64,000 nt of DNA from Granulicella arctica (GTDB taxonomy: Bacteria > Acidobacteriota > Terriglobia > Terriglobales > Acidobacteriaceae): NCBI RefSeq assembly GCF_013410065.1, contig NZ_JACCCW010000002.1, positions 62,001 through 126,000 of the forward strand, written 5' to 3'. The notes beneath the pieces were generated by a model, which was not told where the DNA came from, made no database searches, and was given only the letters and a program-made list of their open reading frames with translations. Below, in pieces: positions 54,413 through 63,118 of this stretch. A program made the position numbers and the translations under genes. The first letter of the stretch is position 1. Every line of letters begins with the position of its first letter.

Positions 54413-55591
54413 TTATGCCCGTGTGCTGGTAGCTTGTTGGGCGATAACCTCGCGCGCGCAGGCTCTAGCGGCTTGGTCGACGGCGAGCACCTCCACGATA
54501 GACGAAGGTCTGGAGGTGAGAGTCAACGCGAGCACTCGTTCAATTGTACGTGGGATGCCAAGAAATGGGATATCTCCCGCAAGGAAGGCGGCGACAGCAA
54601 TCTCGTCGGCGGCGTTGAGGGCGATGCAGGCATTGCCCCCGGTGGCGGCAGCCTCATAGGCGAGCCGGAGACAGGGGAATTTGACGAGATCTGGCTGTGA
54701 AAAATCGAGATGACCAAGCGTGGCGAGATCAAACGTCAGATCGGACTGCACGCGTTCGGGATAGGCAAGCGCGTAGAGGATCGGGAGGCGCATGTCTGTG
54801 ACTGAGATCTGGGCAAGGATGCTGCCATCGATGAATTCGACGAGAGAGTGCACCGTCGATTGCGGGTGGACGGTGACCCGTACCTGCGCCGGAGGAAGAT
54901 CGAAGAGGCGGCAAGCCTCGATGACCTCGAAACCCTTATTCATCATCGTGGCGGAGTCAATAGTGATGCGCTGACCCATGACCCAGGTGGGGTGCTTGAG
55001 CGCCTGCTGAGGTGTAATGTGCTCGAAGTCCACGAGCGGAGTGTTGCGGAAAGGGCCACCAGAGGCAGTCAGCCAGATCCGCTTGACCTCGGTGGTCTTG
55101 CCTCCGCGCATGGCCTGATGGACGGCGTTGTGCTCGGAGTCGATCGGGAGCAAAGCGACGTTATGTTTTCGCGCAGCCTCGATGATCAGTTCTCCAGCGG
55201 CAACAAGGCACTCCTTGTTAGCCAGGCCGATGGTTTTGCCCGCACAGACAGCGGCATAGGTGGCCTCAAGCCCGGCAACACCGACGATGGCGGAGACAAC
55301 GAAGTCGACCTCAGGAAGGGTAGCAGCGTAGACGGTGCCAGCCGTCCCGTGAACCACTTCGATACCCGTGATTCCGGTGGCCTTGAGTCGATTGCTGAGG
55401 GCGGTAGCGAGCTCTTCGGTAGCAAGGGAGATCACCCTGGGCCGCCACCGCTCACACTGGGCGAAGGCGGTATCGAGATTCTGCCCAGCAGCGAGGGAGA
55501 TGACCTGATAACGGTCTGGGAAGGACTCGCAAATAGAGAGTGTGGAGTGTCCAATAGAGCCGGTGGAGCCTAAAATAGCAAGTTTTTTCAC
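54413..55591 (-). CDS. dxr: 1-deoxy-D-xylulose 5-phosphate reductoisomerase
   Basis: 392 residues. NADPH-binding LGSTGSIGHSTLSIC at the N-terminus, GLANKECLVAAGELI and PIDSEHNAVHQAM (metal and substrate site), TASGGPFRNTPL loop and the MMNKGFEVIEACRLF helix are all present. It makes methylerythritol phosphate, the first committed step of isoprenoid synthesis, which also feeds the undecaprenyl carrier used by the EPS pathway. Between rseP and cdsA, the common bacterial order. Confidence 0.97.
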   Translation of the reverse strand: MKKLAILGSTGSIGHSTLSICESFPDRYQVISLAAGQNLDTAFAQCERWRPRVISLATEELATALSNRLKATGITGIEVVHGTAGTVYAATLPEVDFVVSAIVGVAGLEATYAAVCAGKTIGLANKECLVAAGELIIEAARKHNVALLPIDSEHNAVHQAMRGGKTTEVKRIWLTASGGPFRNTPLVDFEHITPQQALKHPTWVMGQRITIDSATMMNKGFEVIEACRLFDLPPAQVRVTVHPQSTVHSLVEFIDGSILAQISVTDMRLPILYALAYPERVQSDLTFDLATLGHLDFSQPDLVKFPCLRLAYEAAATGGNACIALNAADEIAVAAFLAGDIPFLGIPRTIERVLALTLTSRPSSIVEVLAVDQAARACAREVIAQQATSTRA

Positions 55592-55607
55592 GTATATATT
55601 CCCGATT

Positions 55608-56471
55608 CTAAAAGCGGCCGAGGCCGAAATAGTCCTTCATGAGGAGGATGTACCAGAGCACGGGAGCCGCGACGAGGAGCGCATCGATGCGGTCGAGAAT
55701 ACCACCATGGCCGGGCAGCATAGTCCCGGAGTCCTTGACGCCCGCACCACGCTTGATGGCTGATTCCAGAAGATCGCCGGCCTGCGCAGCGATGTTGAGC
55801 TGGATAGCGAGCAGGATGGACTGCCAGACGGGTTGCGCAATGTGAAGAATGAGATTGCCGCGAGCAGTAAGAACATCGCTGATCCAGACGACAGCCATGC
55901 CTGCAATGACGCTACCCAACACAGAGGCAATCGCTCCCTCCCAGGTCTTACCCGGGCTTAGCCGTGGCGCCATCTTATGCTTGCCAAAGTTCTTCCCGAT
56001 ATAGAGAGCGGCAATATCGCCACACCAAACGCAGACCATAAGGAAAAGTAAGAGCGCTGGACCGTCCTCTTGCTTCCACATCAGCGGAACAAGGGTAAGC
56101 GGATAAGCAATATAGAGGAGGCCGAAGAGACCTTGGGCTGTATCGGGGAGCACCTGGATGAGCGGTGCTCGGAAGCCGTTCCATGCGAAGAGCGCGAGTG
56201 TAAGCGCGCTGAGAACAGGGAGTTGAGCCTCCACGGGGAAGTTAGGCAGGGTGACGACGAAGGCGAGAGCAGTGCCGAGCGTCATCCACCAGACCGGAAT
56301 GCGGAGCTTCGCGCCGTGGACCTCCGCGCCGACCGAGGCAAGTTGCAGGTACTCATAGGCCGCAAGCTCGGCGACGAGCGCAGCGCAGAGAGTGATCATC
56401 CAGAGTTTGCCAAAGAAGATAAGGGCAAAGACAACAGCAATCAGGACGACAGCGGTGAGGATACGTTTCAT
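55608..56471 (-). CDS. cdsA: Phosphatidate cytidylyltransferase
   Basis: 287 residues, about eight membrane helices. The CDP-alcohol signature is at the C-terminal end (SAIKRGAGVKDSGTMLPGHGGILDRIDALL), and KLSPGKTWEGAIA-like LSPGKTWEGAIASVLGS precedes it. Makes CDP-diacylglycerol from phosphatidate and CTP at the inner membrane. Sixteen nt upstream of dxr. Confidence 0.95.
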   Translation of the reverse strand: MKRILTAVVLIAVVFALIFFGKLWMITLCAALVAELAAYEYLQLASVGAEVHGAKLRIPVWWMTLGTALAFVVTLPNFPVEAQLPVLSALTLALFAWNGFRAPLIQVLPDTAQGLFGLLYIAYPLTLVPLMWKQEDGPALLLFLMVCVWCGDIAALYIGKNFGKHKMAPRLSPGKTWEGAIASVLGSVIAGMAVVWISDVLTARGNLILHIAQPVWQSILLAIQLNIAAQAGDLLESAIKRGAGVKDSGTMLPGHGGILDRIDALLVAAPVLWYILLMKDYFGLGRF

Positions 56472-56544
56472 AAGGACTTAGACAGAATATATGGGTTCTC
56501 GATAGGAAGTATTCAGGCTATTCCGATAATAGTCTTGACGTATA

Positions 56545-56556
56545 AAGATATATCTT
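56545..56556. promoter_or_regulatory. Palindrome before the PadR gene, probable operator
   Basis: AAGATATATCTT is a perfect 12-nt palindrome, 14 nt before the PadR start and inside the cdsA/padR divergent region. PadR proteins bind AT-rich palindromes in their own promoters, so autorepression is likely. Confidence 0.5.
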
Positions 56557-56570
56557 GATACGATTTTGTT

Positions 56571-57179
56571 ATGAGAAACCTACACGAACATTTCAGAGGG
56601 CTTTGCGGCAGGGACAATCACCGCGAAGCAAGACACAGGGACGATCAACATCGCGGCGGGCACCACAGTGCCTTCGGCGAGTTTGGCGAAGGACGCCGCG
56701 GATTTCGCGGAGGCAGGGGCGGTCCGATGCGGCTCTTCGGGGCCGGTGATCTGCGATACGTGATTCTGCAACTGATCGCGGAGAAACCCAGCTACGGCTA
56801 CGAGATCATCAAGTCGATCCAGGAACGGCTGGGCGGAAGCTATGCGCCAAGTCCGGGAGTCGTGTATCCGATGTTGACGATGCTAGAGGAGATGGGCCAC
56901 GCAACGGTCGTCTCGGAAGGCGCACGCAAGCTGTACACGATCACCGAGGAGGGTTCGATGTCGCTGGCCGAGAACAAGGCAATTGTCGATGCTATTTTTG
57001 CGCGGATTGACCGGGTGCGCGGCGAACAGACGAGCGAAGGCGCACAGCAGATCGAGCGCGCTGTCGCAAACTTCCGAATGGCGCTACGGATGCGGACGGG
57101 AAAGCTGACGACAGAGCAGGTTCATGCGATCACCGACATCATCGATGCGGCGGCGAAGCAGATCGAGAGGCTGGTATGA
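56571..57179 (+). CDS. PadR-family transcriptional regulator with His/Gly/Arg-rich N-terminus
   Basis: 202 residues. The PadR winged helix lies at about 60-140 (LRYVILQLIAEKPSYGYEIIKSIQERLGGSYAPSPGVVYPMLTMLEEMG), followed by a helical dimerisation tail. The first 50 residues carry many His, Gly and Arg (HREARHRDDQHRGGHH), suggesting metal or nucleic-acid contact. It overlaps the DUF3861 gene by 4 nt. The pair lies on the plus strand between uppS and cdsA, which are on the minus strand. Confidence 0.9.
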   Translation: MRNLHEHFRGLCGRDNHREARHRDDQHRGGHHSAFGEFGEGRRGFRGGRGGPMRLFGAGDLRYVILQLIAEKPSYGYEIIKSIQERLGGSYAPSPGVVYPMLTMLEEMGHATVVSEGARKLYTITEEGSMSLAENKAIVDAIFARIDRVRGEQTSEGAQQIERAVANFRMALRMRTGKLTTEQVHAITDIIDAAAKQIERLV

Positions 57180-57490
57180 ACTCGTACCGCTATCGCATTA
57201 CGGTCGACGCGCTGACCGATGCGAAAGGAGAACCCGTACAGGGCCGCACTCTCATCTTCGAGGCGATGAACCATGACGACATCCTGACGATCGTAGACCG
57301 AATGCGTGCTCGTCTGCCGTTTGATGGAGTTACCGTCGCCTCGCTGGCAGTTGGGTTGAAGCTCTTCTCAGAGGTCGCGCTGACGCACCGAGAGGATCCG
57401 ATCTTTGCGAAGATTCGGCCAGCTTTGAGCGAGTTTATTGGCGAACTCAAGCAGAGGCTGGCTGAACTGGCTTCGATCGAGCAGAACTAG
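57176..57490 (+). CDS. DUF3861 family protein
   Basis: 104 residues. Matches the small DUF3861 family (SYRYRITVDALTD..., FEAMNHDDILTIVDRMR, ALTHREDPIFAKIRPALSEFIGELKQ). Function unknown; proteins of this family often sit next to PadR regulators. The 3' 44 nt overlap the convergent uppS gene. Confidence 0.85.
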   Translation: MNSYRYRITVDALTDAKGEPVQGRTLIFEAMNHDDILTIVDRMRARLPFDGVTVASLAVGLKLFSEVALTHREDPIFAKIRPALSEFIGELKQRLAELASIEQN

Positions 57491-58418
57491 GGCGGGTCAG
57501 TTCAGTCTCGATCTCGTGGGCGACCTCGTCTGCCGGCTCGAGATTATCGAGGTCTTCATCGGTGAAGCTCTCACCGAGGCCGCCGAAACGACGTTCACGG
57601 TGCTGGTAGTTAGCAATGGCTTCGAGCAGGTGAAGGCCGCGGAAGTCGGGCCAGAGGCGGTCGGTGATGAAGATCTCCGAGTACGCTATCTGCCAGAGAA
57701 GGAAGTTCGAGATCCGTTGCTCGCCCGAGGTGCGGATGACGAGGTCTGGGTCAGGCATGTGCGCAGTGTAAAGGCCGCCGGTAAGATGATGCTCGTCGAC
57801 ACGGGACTCGATCCCATCGACCTGAAGCAGATCTTCGAGAGAGCAACCACGTTGGTGGGCCTCAGCGATCAACGAGGTAAGCAGGGCACGGGTAGAGTCC
57901 ACAATCTCCGAGCGTGAGCCGTAGTTGAGCGCCAGCGTTAGAGTCGTGCCGGTATTTTTGGCTGTTTCTTCAGCCGCCCACTGCATGGTCTCCTGTACCT
58001 CAGTAGGGAGCTCATGGGTGCGGCCGATATAAGTCATGCGGACGTTATTGTCGTTCATCCGCTGCACATTGCCCGTGAGGTAATTGCGCAGGAGCTTCAT
58101 GAGGAAGCTGACTTCGGACTTGGGGCGGCGCAGATTGTTTTCCAGAGAGAACGCATACAGCGTAAGCCACGGAAGATCGATACGGGAGGCCGTCTCGACG
58201 ACAAATTGAACAGACTCAGCGCCTTGCTGGTGGCCAAGGAAGCGCTTGAGCATACGCTTGCCGGCCCAGCGGCCGTTCCCGTCCATGATGATAGCAACGT
58301 GCGCGGGGATTCTGACTGGATCGAGCTGCCGGTAGACACTCTGCTCCTCAGGAGAGAGCTCATGAACGCGGCTTGGTGTAGTTGCTCGCAAAGCGACCTC
58401 GAAGACTGACGCTAACAC
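57447..58418 (-). CDS. uppS: Isoprenyl transferase (undecaprenyl diphosphate synthase)
   Basis: 323 residues from a GTG at 58418. The Z-type prenyltransferase core starts at PAHVAIIMDGNGRWAGKR and includes ESVQFVVETASRIDLPWLTLYAFSLENN and the C-terminal DLVIRTSGEQRISNFLLWQIAYSEI. Makes the C55 lipid carrier for peptidoglycan and EPS. The N-terminal 40 residues and the roughly 40-residue tail are beyond the usual length of about 250. The start is uncertain. Gene order uppS-cdsA-dxr-rseP is retained apart from the inserted PadR pair. Confidence 0.93.
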   Translation of the reverse strand: MLASVFEVALRATTPSRVHELSPEEQSVYRQLDPVRIPAHVAIIMDGNGRWAGKRMLKRFLGHQQGAESVQFVVETASRIDLPWLTLYAFSLENNLRRPKSEVSFLMKLLRNYLTGNVQRMNDNNVRMTYIGRTHELPTEVQETMQWAAEETAKNTGTTLTLALNYGSRSEIVDSTRALLTSLIAEAHQRGCSLEDLLQVDGIESRVDEHHLTGGLYTAHMPDPDLVIRTSGEQRISNFLLWQIAYSEIFITDRLWPDFRGLHLLEAIANYQHRERRFGGLGESFTDEDLDNLEPADEVAHEIETELTRPSSARSKPVQPASA

Positions 58419-58535
58419 ACCGATCTGAACTTCGCGATGAAAGCGAAGCCGACATGACCGGGCGCGAATATCAGTTTACAGCGCGGCGAGCCACCGTGCT
58501 GTGCTCGCGGGCCGATTGCCGACGACAGCCCGATT

Positions 58536-59069
58536 TCAGGCGGTGCGACGGTGACCGGCCGCGAGCTCGCGGACGTGGTTGAGGAAGATCGATTTCTGTA
58601 GGTCGTCGAGCTGTGCCGTATACATGGCGATCTCGGCAAGGAACGGGTCGGCCATTAGGACAGCGGTCTCGTCATGGTGCCGGGTCTTCGCGTCGCGCAG
58701 CAGGGCAGAGATATCGACCTGGAGAGCGCGAGCGAGGCGATCGAGTGAGGACAAGGTCGGCATCGCCTTGCCATTTTCGATCTTTGAGATGTAGGTACGC
58801 GGCACGTTCATCCGCGCAGCAAGCTGACGCTGCGAGAGATTGCGGACGTGACGCAGATCGCGAACGGCAGTCGCAACCTGAAGACCGCCCTCTGGAGTTG
58901 GCTGAGCTGCAACTAGAGTAAGCGGTGCTGGAGTCGGTTCAGGCTCCTCGACCTCGAGGGATTTGTGGCAGCGTCGGCATAGTGCGTTTGCCGTCCGAAA
59001 CTGCACCAGGTTGCATTTGTCACAACGCAGAACTTCACGCTGCTCGACTGACGCCATCATGGTTGCCAT
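58536..59069 (-). CDS. XRE-family regulator with N-terminal zinc ribbon
   Basis: 177 residues from the ATG at 59069. Four-Cys ribbon (CDKCNLVQFRTANALCRRC) followed by a Pro-rich linker and an XRE helix-turn-helix (LRHVRNLSQRQLAARMNVPRTYISKIENGKAMPTLSSL). A C-terminal helical part (about 120-177) may dimerise. Divergent from the HD-domain gene. Target unknown. Confidence 0.88.
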   Translation of the reverse strand: MATMMASVEQREVLRCDKCNLVQFRTANALCRRCHKSLEVEEPEPTPAPLTLVAAQPTPEGGLQVATAVRDLRHVRNLSQRQLAARMNVPRTYISKIENGKAMPTLSSLDRLARALQVDISALLRDAKTRHHDETAVLMADPFLAEIAMYTAQLDDLQKSIFLNHVRELAAGHRRTA

Positions 59070-59255
59070 AAGTTGTCTGTAGCGGAAGGACCCAGAGCAA
59101 GGACCTTCGTCCCATGTCCGATAACGGATCATGTGACGTGCCTAGCTTGACACTGGGGTAACTGTGAAGTCAAGAGGAAACCCGTTGATTATTATCGAAA
59201 TGCCTAAAATAACCTAAATTGAACCAAGGTAGTAACTTGTTTGGGAGAGACGAGT

Positions 59256-59870
59256 ATGAGCGAGATGTACACCAAGGAGCGGGCGCGGGTCCTGCTAGAG
59301 GAGTGGACGAAGGGCGAGAGCCTGCGGAAGCATGGACTGGCGGTTTCGATCTGCACGGAGTCGTACGGCAGACTGGAGGCAGAGCGGCTTGGGATGAGCG
59401 GTGTTGAGGCGGAGTCGTTTGTCGAGGCGTATGCATGTGCCGGGCTGCTTCACGATATGGACTATGAACGGCATCCGTCGCTTGAGGAGCATCCGTTCGT
59501 AGGTGTGACGTTTCTTCGCGGGCAGGGATGGCCAGAGGAGGTGCTGCATGCGATCCTGGCGCACGCGGACTATTCAGGTACTCCGCGGGAGACACATCTG
59601 GATAAGGCACTGTTCGCCTGCGACGAGCTGGCAGGATTTCTAACGGCGTGCTCGCTGGTGAAGCCGACCAAGTCGGTGCTGGATGTTGAGGTAAAGGGTG
59701 TGCTCAAGAAGATGAAGGATAAGGCGTTCGCCCGCGCAGTGCTGCGGGAGGATATTACCGGCGGCGCGGCGCTGCTGGGGCTGAGCGTCGAGGAGCATGT
59801 GGAAAACTGCCTGCGGGCGATGCAAACTCATGCAGCGGAGCTCGGGTTGGGCGGAAGTTCAACCGAGTAG
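59256..59870 (+). CDS. HD-domain phosphohydrolase
   Basis: 204 residues from the ATG at 59256 with a GGGAGAG ribosome site. Metal-binding residues in the HD pattern: KHGLAVSIC, AGLLHDMDYERHP, ILAHADYSG and the final Asp in ACDELAGF. Single-domain HD proteins of this type act on nucleotides or phosphomonoesters; substrate unknown. The 3' end overlaps the convergent pncA gene by 12 nt. Confidence 0.88.
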   Translation: MSEMYTKERARVLLEEWTKGESLRKHGLAVSICTESYGRLEAERLGMSGVEAESFVEAYACAGLLHDMDYERHPSLEEHPFVGVTFLRGQGWPEEVLHAILAHADYSGTPRETHLDKALFACDELAGFLTACSLVKPTKSVLDVEVKGVLKKMKDKAFARAVLREDITGGAALLGLSVEEHVENCLRAMQTHAAELGLGGSSTE

Positions 59871-60491
59871 ATCGTTCGAGTGAATGCGCGGTACTCCTGC
59901 GGCGGCAAGGTCGGCGTCGGTCGCTTCGACGGAGCCTGGCAAGCCGACGGGACGAGTCGCGTCTTCGAGGACGTGGCACTCAAAGCCGAGGGCTTTGCCG
60001 TCGAGAGCGGAGAAGCGGACGCAGAAGTCATAGGCGAGGCCGCAGAGGAAGAGCCGCGTGAGGCCGCGATCGCGCAGGTAGCCTGCAAGTCCGGTTGGCG
60101 TGCGGTGATCGTTCTCGAGGAAGGCGGAGTAGGAGTCGATCTCGCGGCGGAAGCCCTTTCTCAGGATGAGTTCGGCGTGGGGAAGGTCGAGTGCCGGATG
60201 GAAGGCTGCACCTTCGCTGTGCTGGAGGCAGTGCTCGGGCCAGAGCGTCTGCGGTCCGTAGGGCGCGGTGATGGTCTCGAAGGGCTGCTTCCCTTGATGG
60301 CTGCTTGCGAAGGAGATGTGTCCTGTTGGGTGCCAATCCTGGGTCAGCAGAACGTGGTCGAAGCGCTGTGCGAGGGCGTTGATGGTGGGGATAATCGCGT
60401 CGCCATCGGTGACGGCCAGTGCTCCGCCGGGGCAGAAATCGTTCTGAAGGTCGATGACGAGAAGGGCGTCGGTCGCAAGTGGCCCGTGCAT
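59859..60491 (-). CDS. pncA: Nicotinamidase/pyrazinamidase
   Basis: 210 residues. Catalytic triad Asp14 (VIDLQNDF), Lys112 (LRKGF) and Cys157 (AYDFCV); metal ligands in QDWHP (Asp52, His54) and WPEHC. Deaminates nicotinamide to nicotinate for NAD salvage. Divergent from the acyl-CoA carboxylase operon with about 39 nt between starts, so both promoters overlap. Confidence 0.95.
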   Translation of the reverse strand: MHGPLATDALLVIDLQNDFCPGGALAVTDGDAIIPTINALAQRFDHVLLTQDWHPTGHISFASSHQGKQPFETITAPYGPQTLWPEHCLQHSEGAAFHPALDLPHAELILRKGFRREIDSYSAFLENDHRTPTGLAGYLRDRGLTRLFLCGLAYDFCVRFSALDGKALGFECHVLEDATRPVGLPGSVEATDADLAAAGVPRIHSNDLLG

Positions 60492-60530
60492 GCCGACAGT
60501 ATGACACTGTATCGTGCTTGCGAGGACAAG

Positions 60531-62252
60531 ATGACGGACGAGACGAAGATTCTGGACTCTGGGATAGCGAGCAGGATGGATACGAAGACGACGCGGTTTG
60601 CGACAAATCGGGCCGCGATGCTGACTCTGTTAGTGACGCAGCGGGCGGAAGAGGATGTGATCCGCGCTGGCGGCGGCGCGAAGGCGGCCGAGGCGCAGCG
60701 GGCGAAGGGACGGCTGACGGTGCGCGAGCGGCTGGCGCTGCTGCTCGATGAGGGAACCGAGCTGCTGGAGCTGGGTCTCTATGCTGCGCATGGGATGTAT
60801 ACAGAATGGGGCGGAGCTCCGGCAGCGGGCGTCGTTACGGGACTTGGACGGGTGAGCGGGCGGCTGTGCATGATCGTTGCGAACGATGCGACGGTGAAGG
60901 CGGGAGCGTTCTTTCCGGCGACGGCGAAGAAGGTGTTGCGGGCCCAGACGATTGCGCTTGAGAACCGGATTCCGACGCTGTATCTGGTGGATTCGGCGGG
61001 CGTCTTTCTGCCGTTGCAGGAGGATGTGTTTCCGGATACGGACGACTTCGGGCGCGTCTTTCGGAATAACGCTGTGATGAGCTCGCTGGGCATTCCGCAG
61101 ATCACGGCGATCATGGGAATGTGCGTCGCGGGCGGCGCGTATCTGCCGGTGATGACGGACACGGTGCTGATGACCGAGGGTTCGGGGCTGTTTCTGGCTG
61201 GACCGGCGCTGGTGCAAGCGGCGATTGGGCAGAAGACGAGCGCCGAGGAGCTGGGCGGCGCGGCGATGCACGCGGAGATCTCGGGAACGGTAGACTTCAA
61301 GGAGGCGAATGATCATCTATGCCTTGCGCGATTACGTTCCCTTGTAGGCAAGCTTGGGGCTCCGCAGAAGGCTCCGTTTAATGTCGCGAAGTATGACGCA
61401 GGGAAGGATGCTCCGCGGTATGCGGCGGAGGATTTATACGGGTTGATTGATCCGGAGCCAGGCACGAGCAACATCTACGACATGCGTGAGGTGATTGCGC
61501 GGATTGTGGATCGCAGCGAATTCGATGAGTACAAGGCGGACTTCGGACGGACAGTCTTGTGCGGATATGCGCGGATCGGCGGACGCGCTGTGGGGATTGT
61601 CGCCAATCAGAAGACCAACAAGTCGCAGACCGTCGCGATGGGGCCGCAAGCGGGGACGAAGCGCACGGAGTTCGGCGGAGTGATCTATACGGAGAGCGCG
61701 CAGAAGGCGGCGCGGTTCATCATGGACTGCAATCAGGGGTTGGTGCCGCTGGTGTTTCTGCACGATGTGAACGGCTTCATGGTGGGTAAGGATGCAGAGT
61801 GGAGCGGCATTATCCGCGCTGGAGCGAAGATGGTCTCGGCTGTCTCGACGAGCGTCGTGCCAAAGATCACGGTGATCGTCGGTGGGAGCTTTGGCGCGGG
61901 ACACTATGCGATGTGCGGGAAGGCTTATGATCCGCGATTTCTCTTCGCGTGGCCGACGGCGCGCTACGCGGTGATGAGCGGCGCGAGCGCGGCGGGAACA
62001 CTGGTGGAAATCAAGGTGAAGCAGATGGAGCGTGGCGGAAAGACGATCTCGGACGAGGAGCGGAAGGTACTCTACGAGGAGATTCGGGCGCAGTATGAGG
62101 CGCAGGCTGATCCTCGCTATGGTGCAGCGCGAGGGTGGATTGATGCGATTATTGATCCTGCGCAGACGAGGCAGATGTTAATAACGGCGCTCGAGGCCTG
62201 CGCTCTGAATCCAGAGGTGGCGAAGTTTAATCCGGGAGTATTGCAGACATGA
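60531..62252 (+). CDS. Acyl-CoA carboxylase carboxyltransferase, methylcrotonyl-CoA carboxylase beta type
   Basis: 573 residues from the ATG at 60531 (GAGGACAAG in front); the much longer open frame upstream runs antisense through pncA and is discarded. Two crotonase-fold carboxyltransferase halves: GRLTVRERLALLLDEGT and VTGLGRVSGRLCMIVANDATVKAGAFFP, then GGVIYTESAQKAARFIMDC and VIVGGSFGAGHYAMCGKAYDPRFLFAWPTARYAVM. It transfers CO2 from carboxybiotin to an acyl-CoA, most likely methylcrotonyl-CoA given the next two genes. The biotin-carrying alpha subunit is not in the window. Four-nt overlap with the next gene. Confidence 0.92.
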   Translation: MTDETKILDSGIASRMDTKTTRFATNRAAMLTLLVTQRAEEDVIRAGGGAKAAEAQRAKGRLTVRERLALLLDEGTELLELGLYAAHGMYTEWGGAPAAGVVTGLGRVSGRLCMIVANDATVKAGAFFPATAKKVLRAQTIALENRIPTLYLVDSAGVFLPLQEDVFPDTDDFGRVFRNNAVMSSLGIPQITAIMGMCVAGGAYLPVMTDTVLMTEGSGLFLAGPALVQAAIGQKTSAEELGGAAMHAEISGTVDFKEANDHLCLARLRSLVGKLGAPQKAPFNVAKYDAGKDAPRYAAEDLYGLIDPEPGTSNIYDMREVIARIVDRSEFDEYKADFGRTVLCGYARIGGRAVGIVANQKTNKSQTVAMGPQAGTKRTEFGGVIYTESAQKAARFIMDCNQGLVPLVFLHDVNGFMVGKDAEWSGIIRAGAKMVSAVSTSVVPKITVIVGGSFGAGHYAMCGKAYDPRFLFAWPTARYAVMSGASAAGTLVEIKVKQMERGGKTISDEERKVLYEEIRAQYEAQADPRYGAARGWIDAIIDPAQTRQMLITALEACALNPEVAKFNPGVLQT

Positions 62253-63118
62253 GTACGGTGAAGATCATTGAGTGTCCGCGGGATGCGTGGCAAGGGTTGC
62301 CGAAGGCGATGCCGGCCGAGGTGAAGGCGGACTATTTGCGGACGCTGGTTGCGGCGGGATTCAAGCATATCGATGCGGTGAGCTTTGTGTCGCGGACAGC
62401 GGTGCCGCAGATGGCGGATGCGGAGCTGGTGCTCGAGTATCTCGATCCGCCGGACGATGTGGAGATCATCGGCATCGTCGTGAACACGAAGGGCGCGGAG
62501 CGGGCGGTGAAGACGGGAAGCGTGCAAACACTGGGGTTTCCGTACTCGATCTCGGAGACGTTCCTGAAGCGCAATCAGAACCAGACGCCTGAGGAGTCGC
62601 TGGAGGCGTTGGAAGAGATTGGCACGCTCGCGTACAAGGGCGGGCTCGAGGTGGTTGCGTACCTGTCGATGGCGTTCGGGAATCCTTATGGCGAGCCTTG
62701 GGATATCGACGAGGTTGTGGCCGCGTGCGATCTGCTGGTGGATTCGGGCGTGACGCAGATCTCGCTTGCGGACACGGTGGGAATGGCGACGCCGAAGCAG
62801 ATCGCGGATGTTGTGTCGGATGTGCTTGCGGTGCATGATGGCCTGGAGATTGGCGTGCATCTGCATGCGCGACCGCAGGATGCGGCGGCGAAGGTGCGCG
62901 CGGCGTATGAGGCTGGATGCAGGCGGTTCGATGTGGCGCTGGGTGGATTGGGCGGATGTCCGTTCGCGCAGGATGCTCTGGTGGGGAATCTGGCGACAGA
63001 GGTGTTGCTGGCGGAGCTGAAGGCACTTGGCGCGGAGCTGCCTGAGATGAGGCCACTCGATGGGTTGCTGCATGCGAGCCGGGAGATTGAGCGGAAGTAC
63101 GGAGTGCGCGTGCAATGA
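62249..63118 (+). CDS. Hydroxymethylglutaryl-CoA lyase
   Basis: 289 residues of HMGL-type TIM barrel. N-terminal ECPRDAWQGLPK in place of the usual E-x-x-RDGxQ; VSFVSRTAVPQMADAE; catalytic Cys near residue 237 in GGLGGCPFAQDALVGNLATE; HLHARPQDA replaces the common HxHDTxG metal motif, a subgroup feature I have seen as HFHSTP-like in related bacteria. It splits HMG-CoA to acetyl-CoA and acetoacetate, the end of leucine breakdown. Overlaps both neighbours by 4 nt. Confidence 0.88.
   Translation: MSTVKIIECPRDAWQGLPKAMPAEVKADYLRTLVAAGFKHIDAVSFVSRTAVPQMADAELVLEYLDPPDDVEIIGIVVNTKGAERAVKTGSVQTLGFPYSISETFLKRNQNQTPEESLEALEEIGTLAYKGGLEVVAYLSMAFGNPYGEPWDIDEVVAACDLLVDSGVTQISLADTVGMATPKQIADVVSDVLAVHDGLEIGVHLHARPQDAAAKVRAAYEAGCRRFDVALGGLGGCPFAQDALVGNLATEVLLAELKALGAELPEMRPLDGLLHASREIERKYGVRVQ

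Noticed and set aside
59880..60530. Open frame upstream of and in phase with the carboxyltransferase
   Set aside because: It is antisense to pncA, which has an intact catalytic triad, and carboxyltransferases do not have such an N-terminal extension; the ATG at 60531 has a ribosome site.
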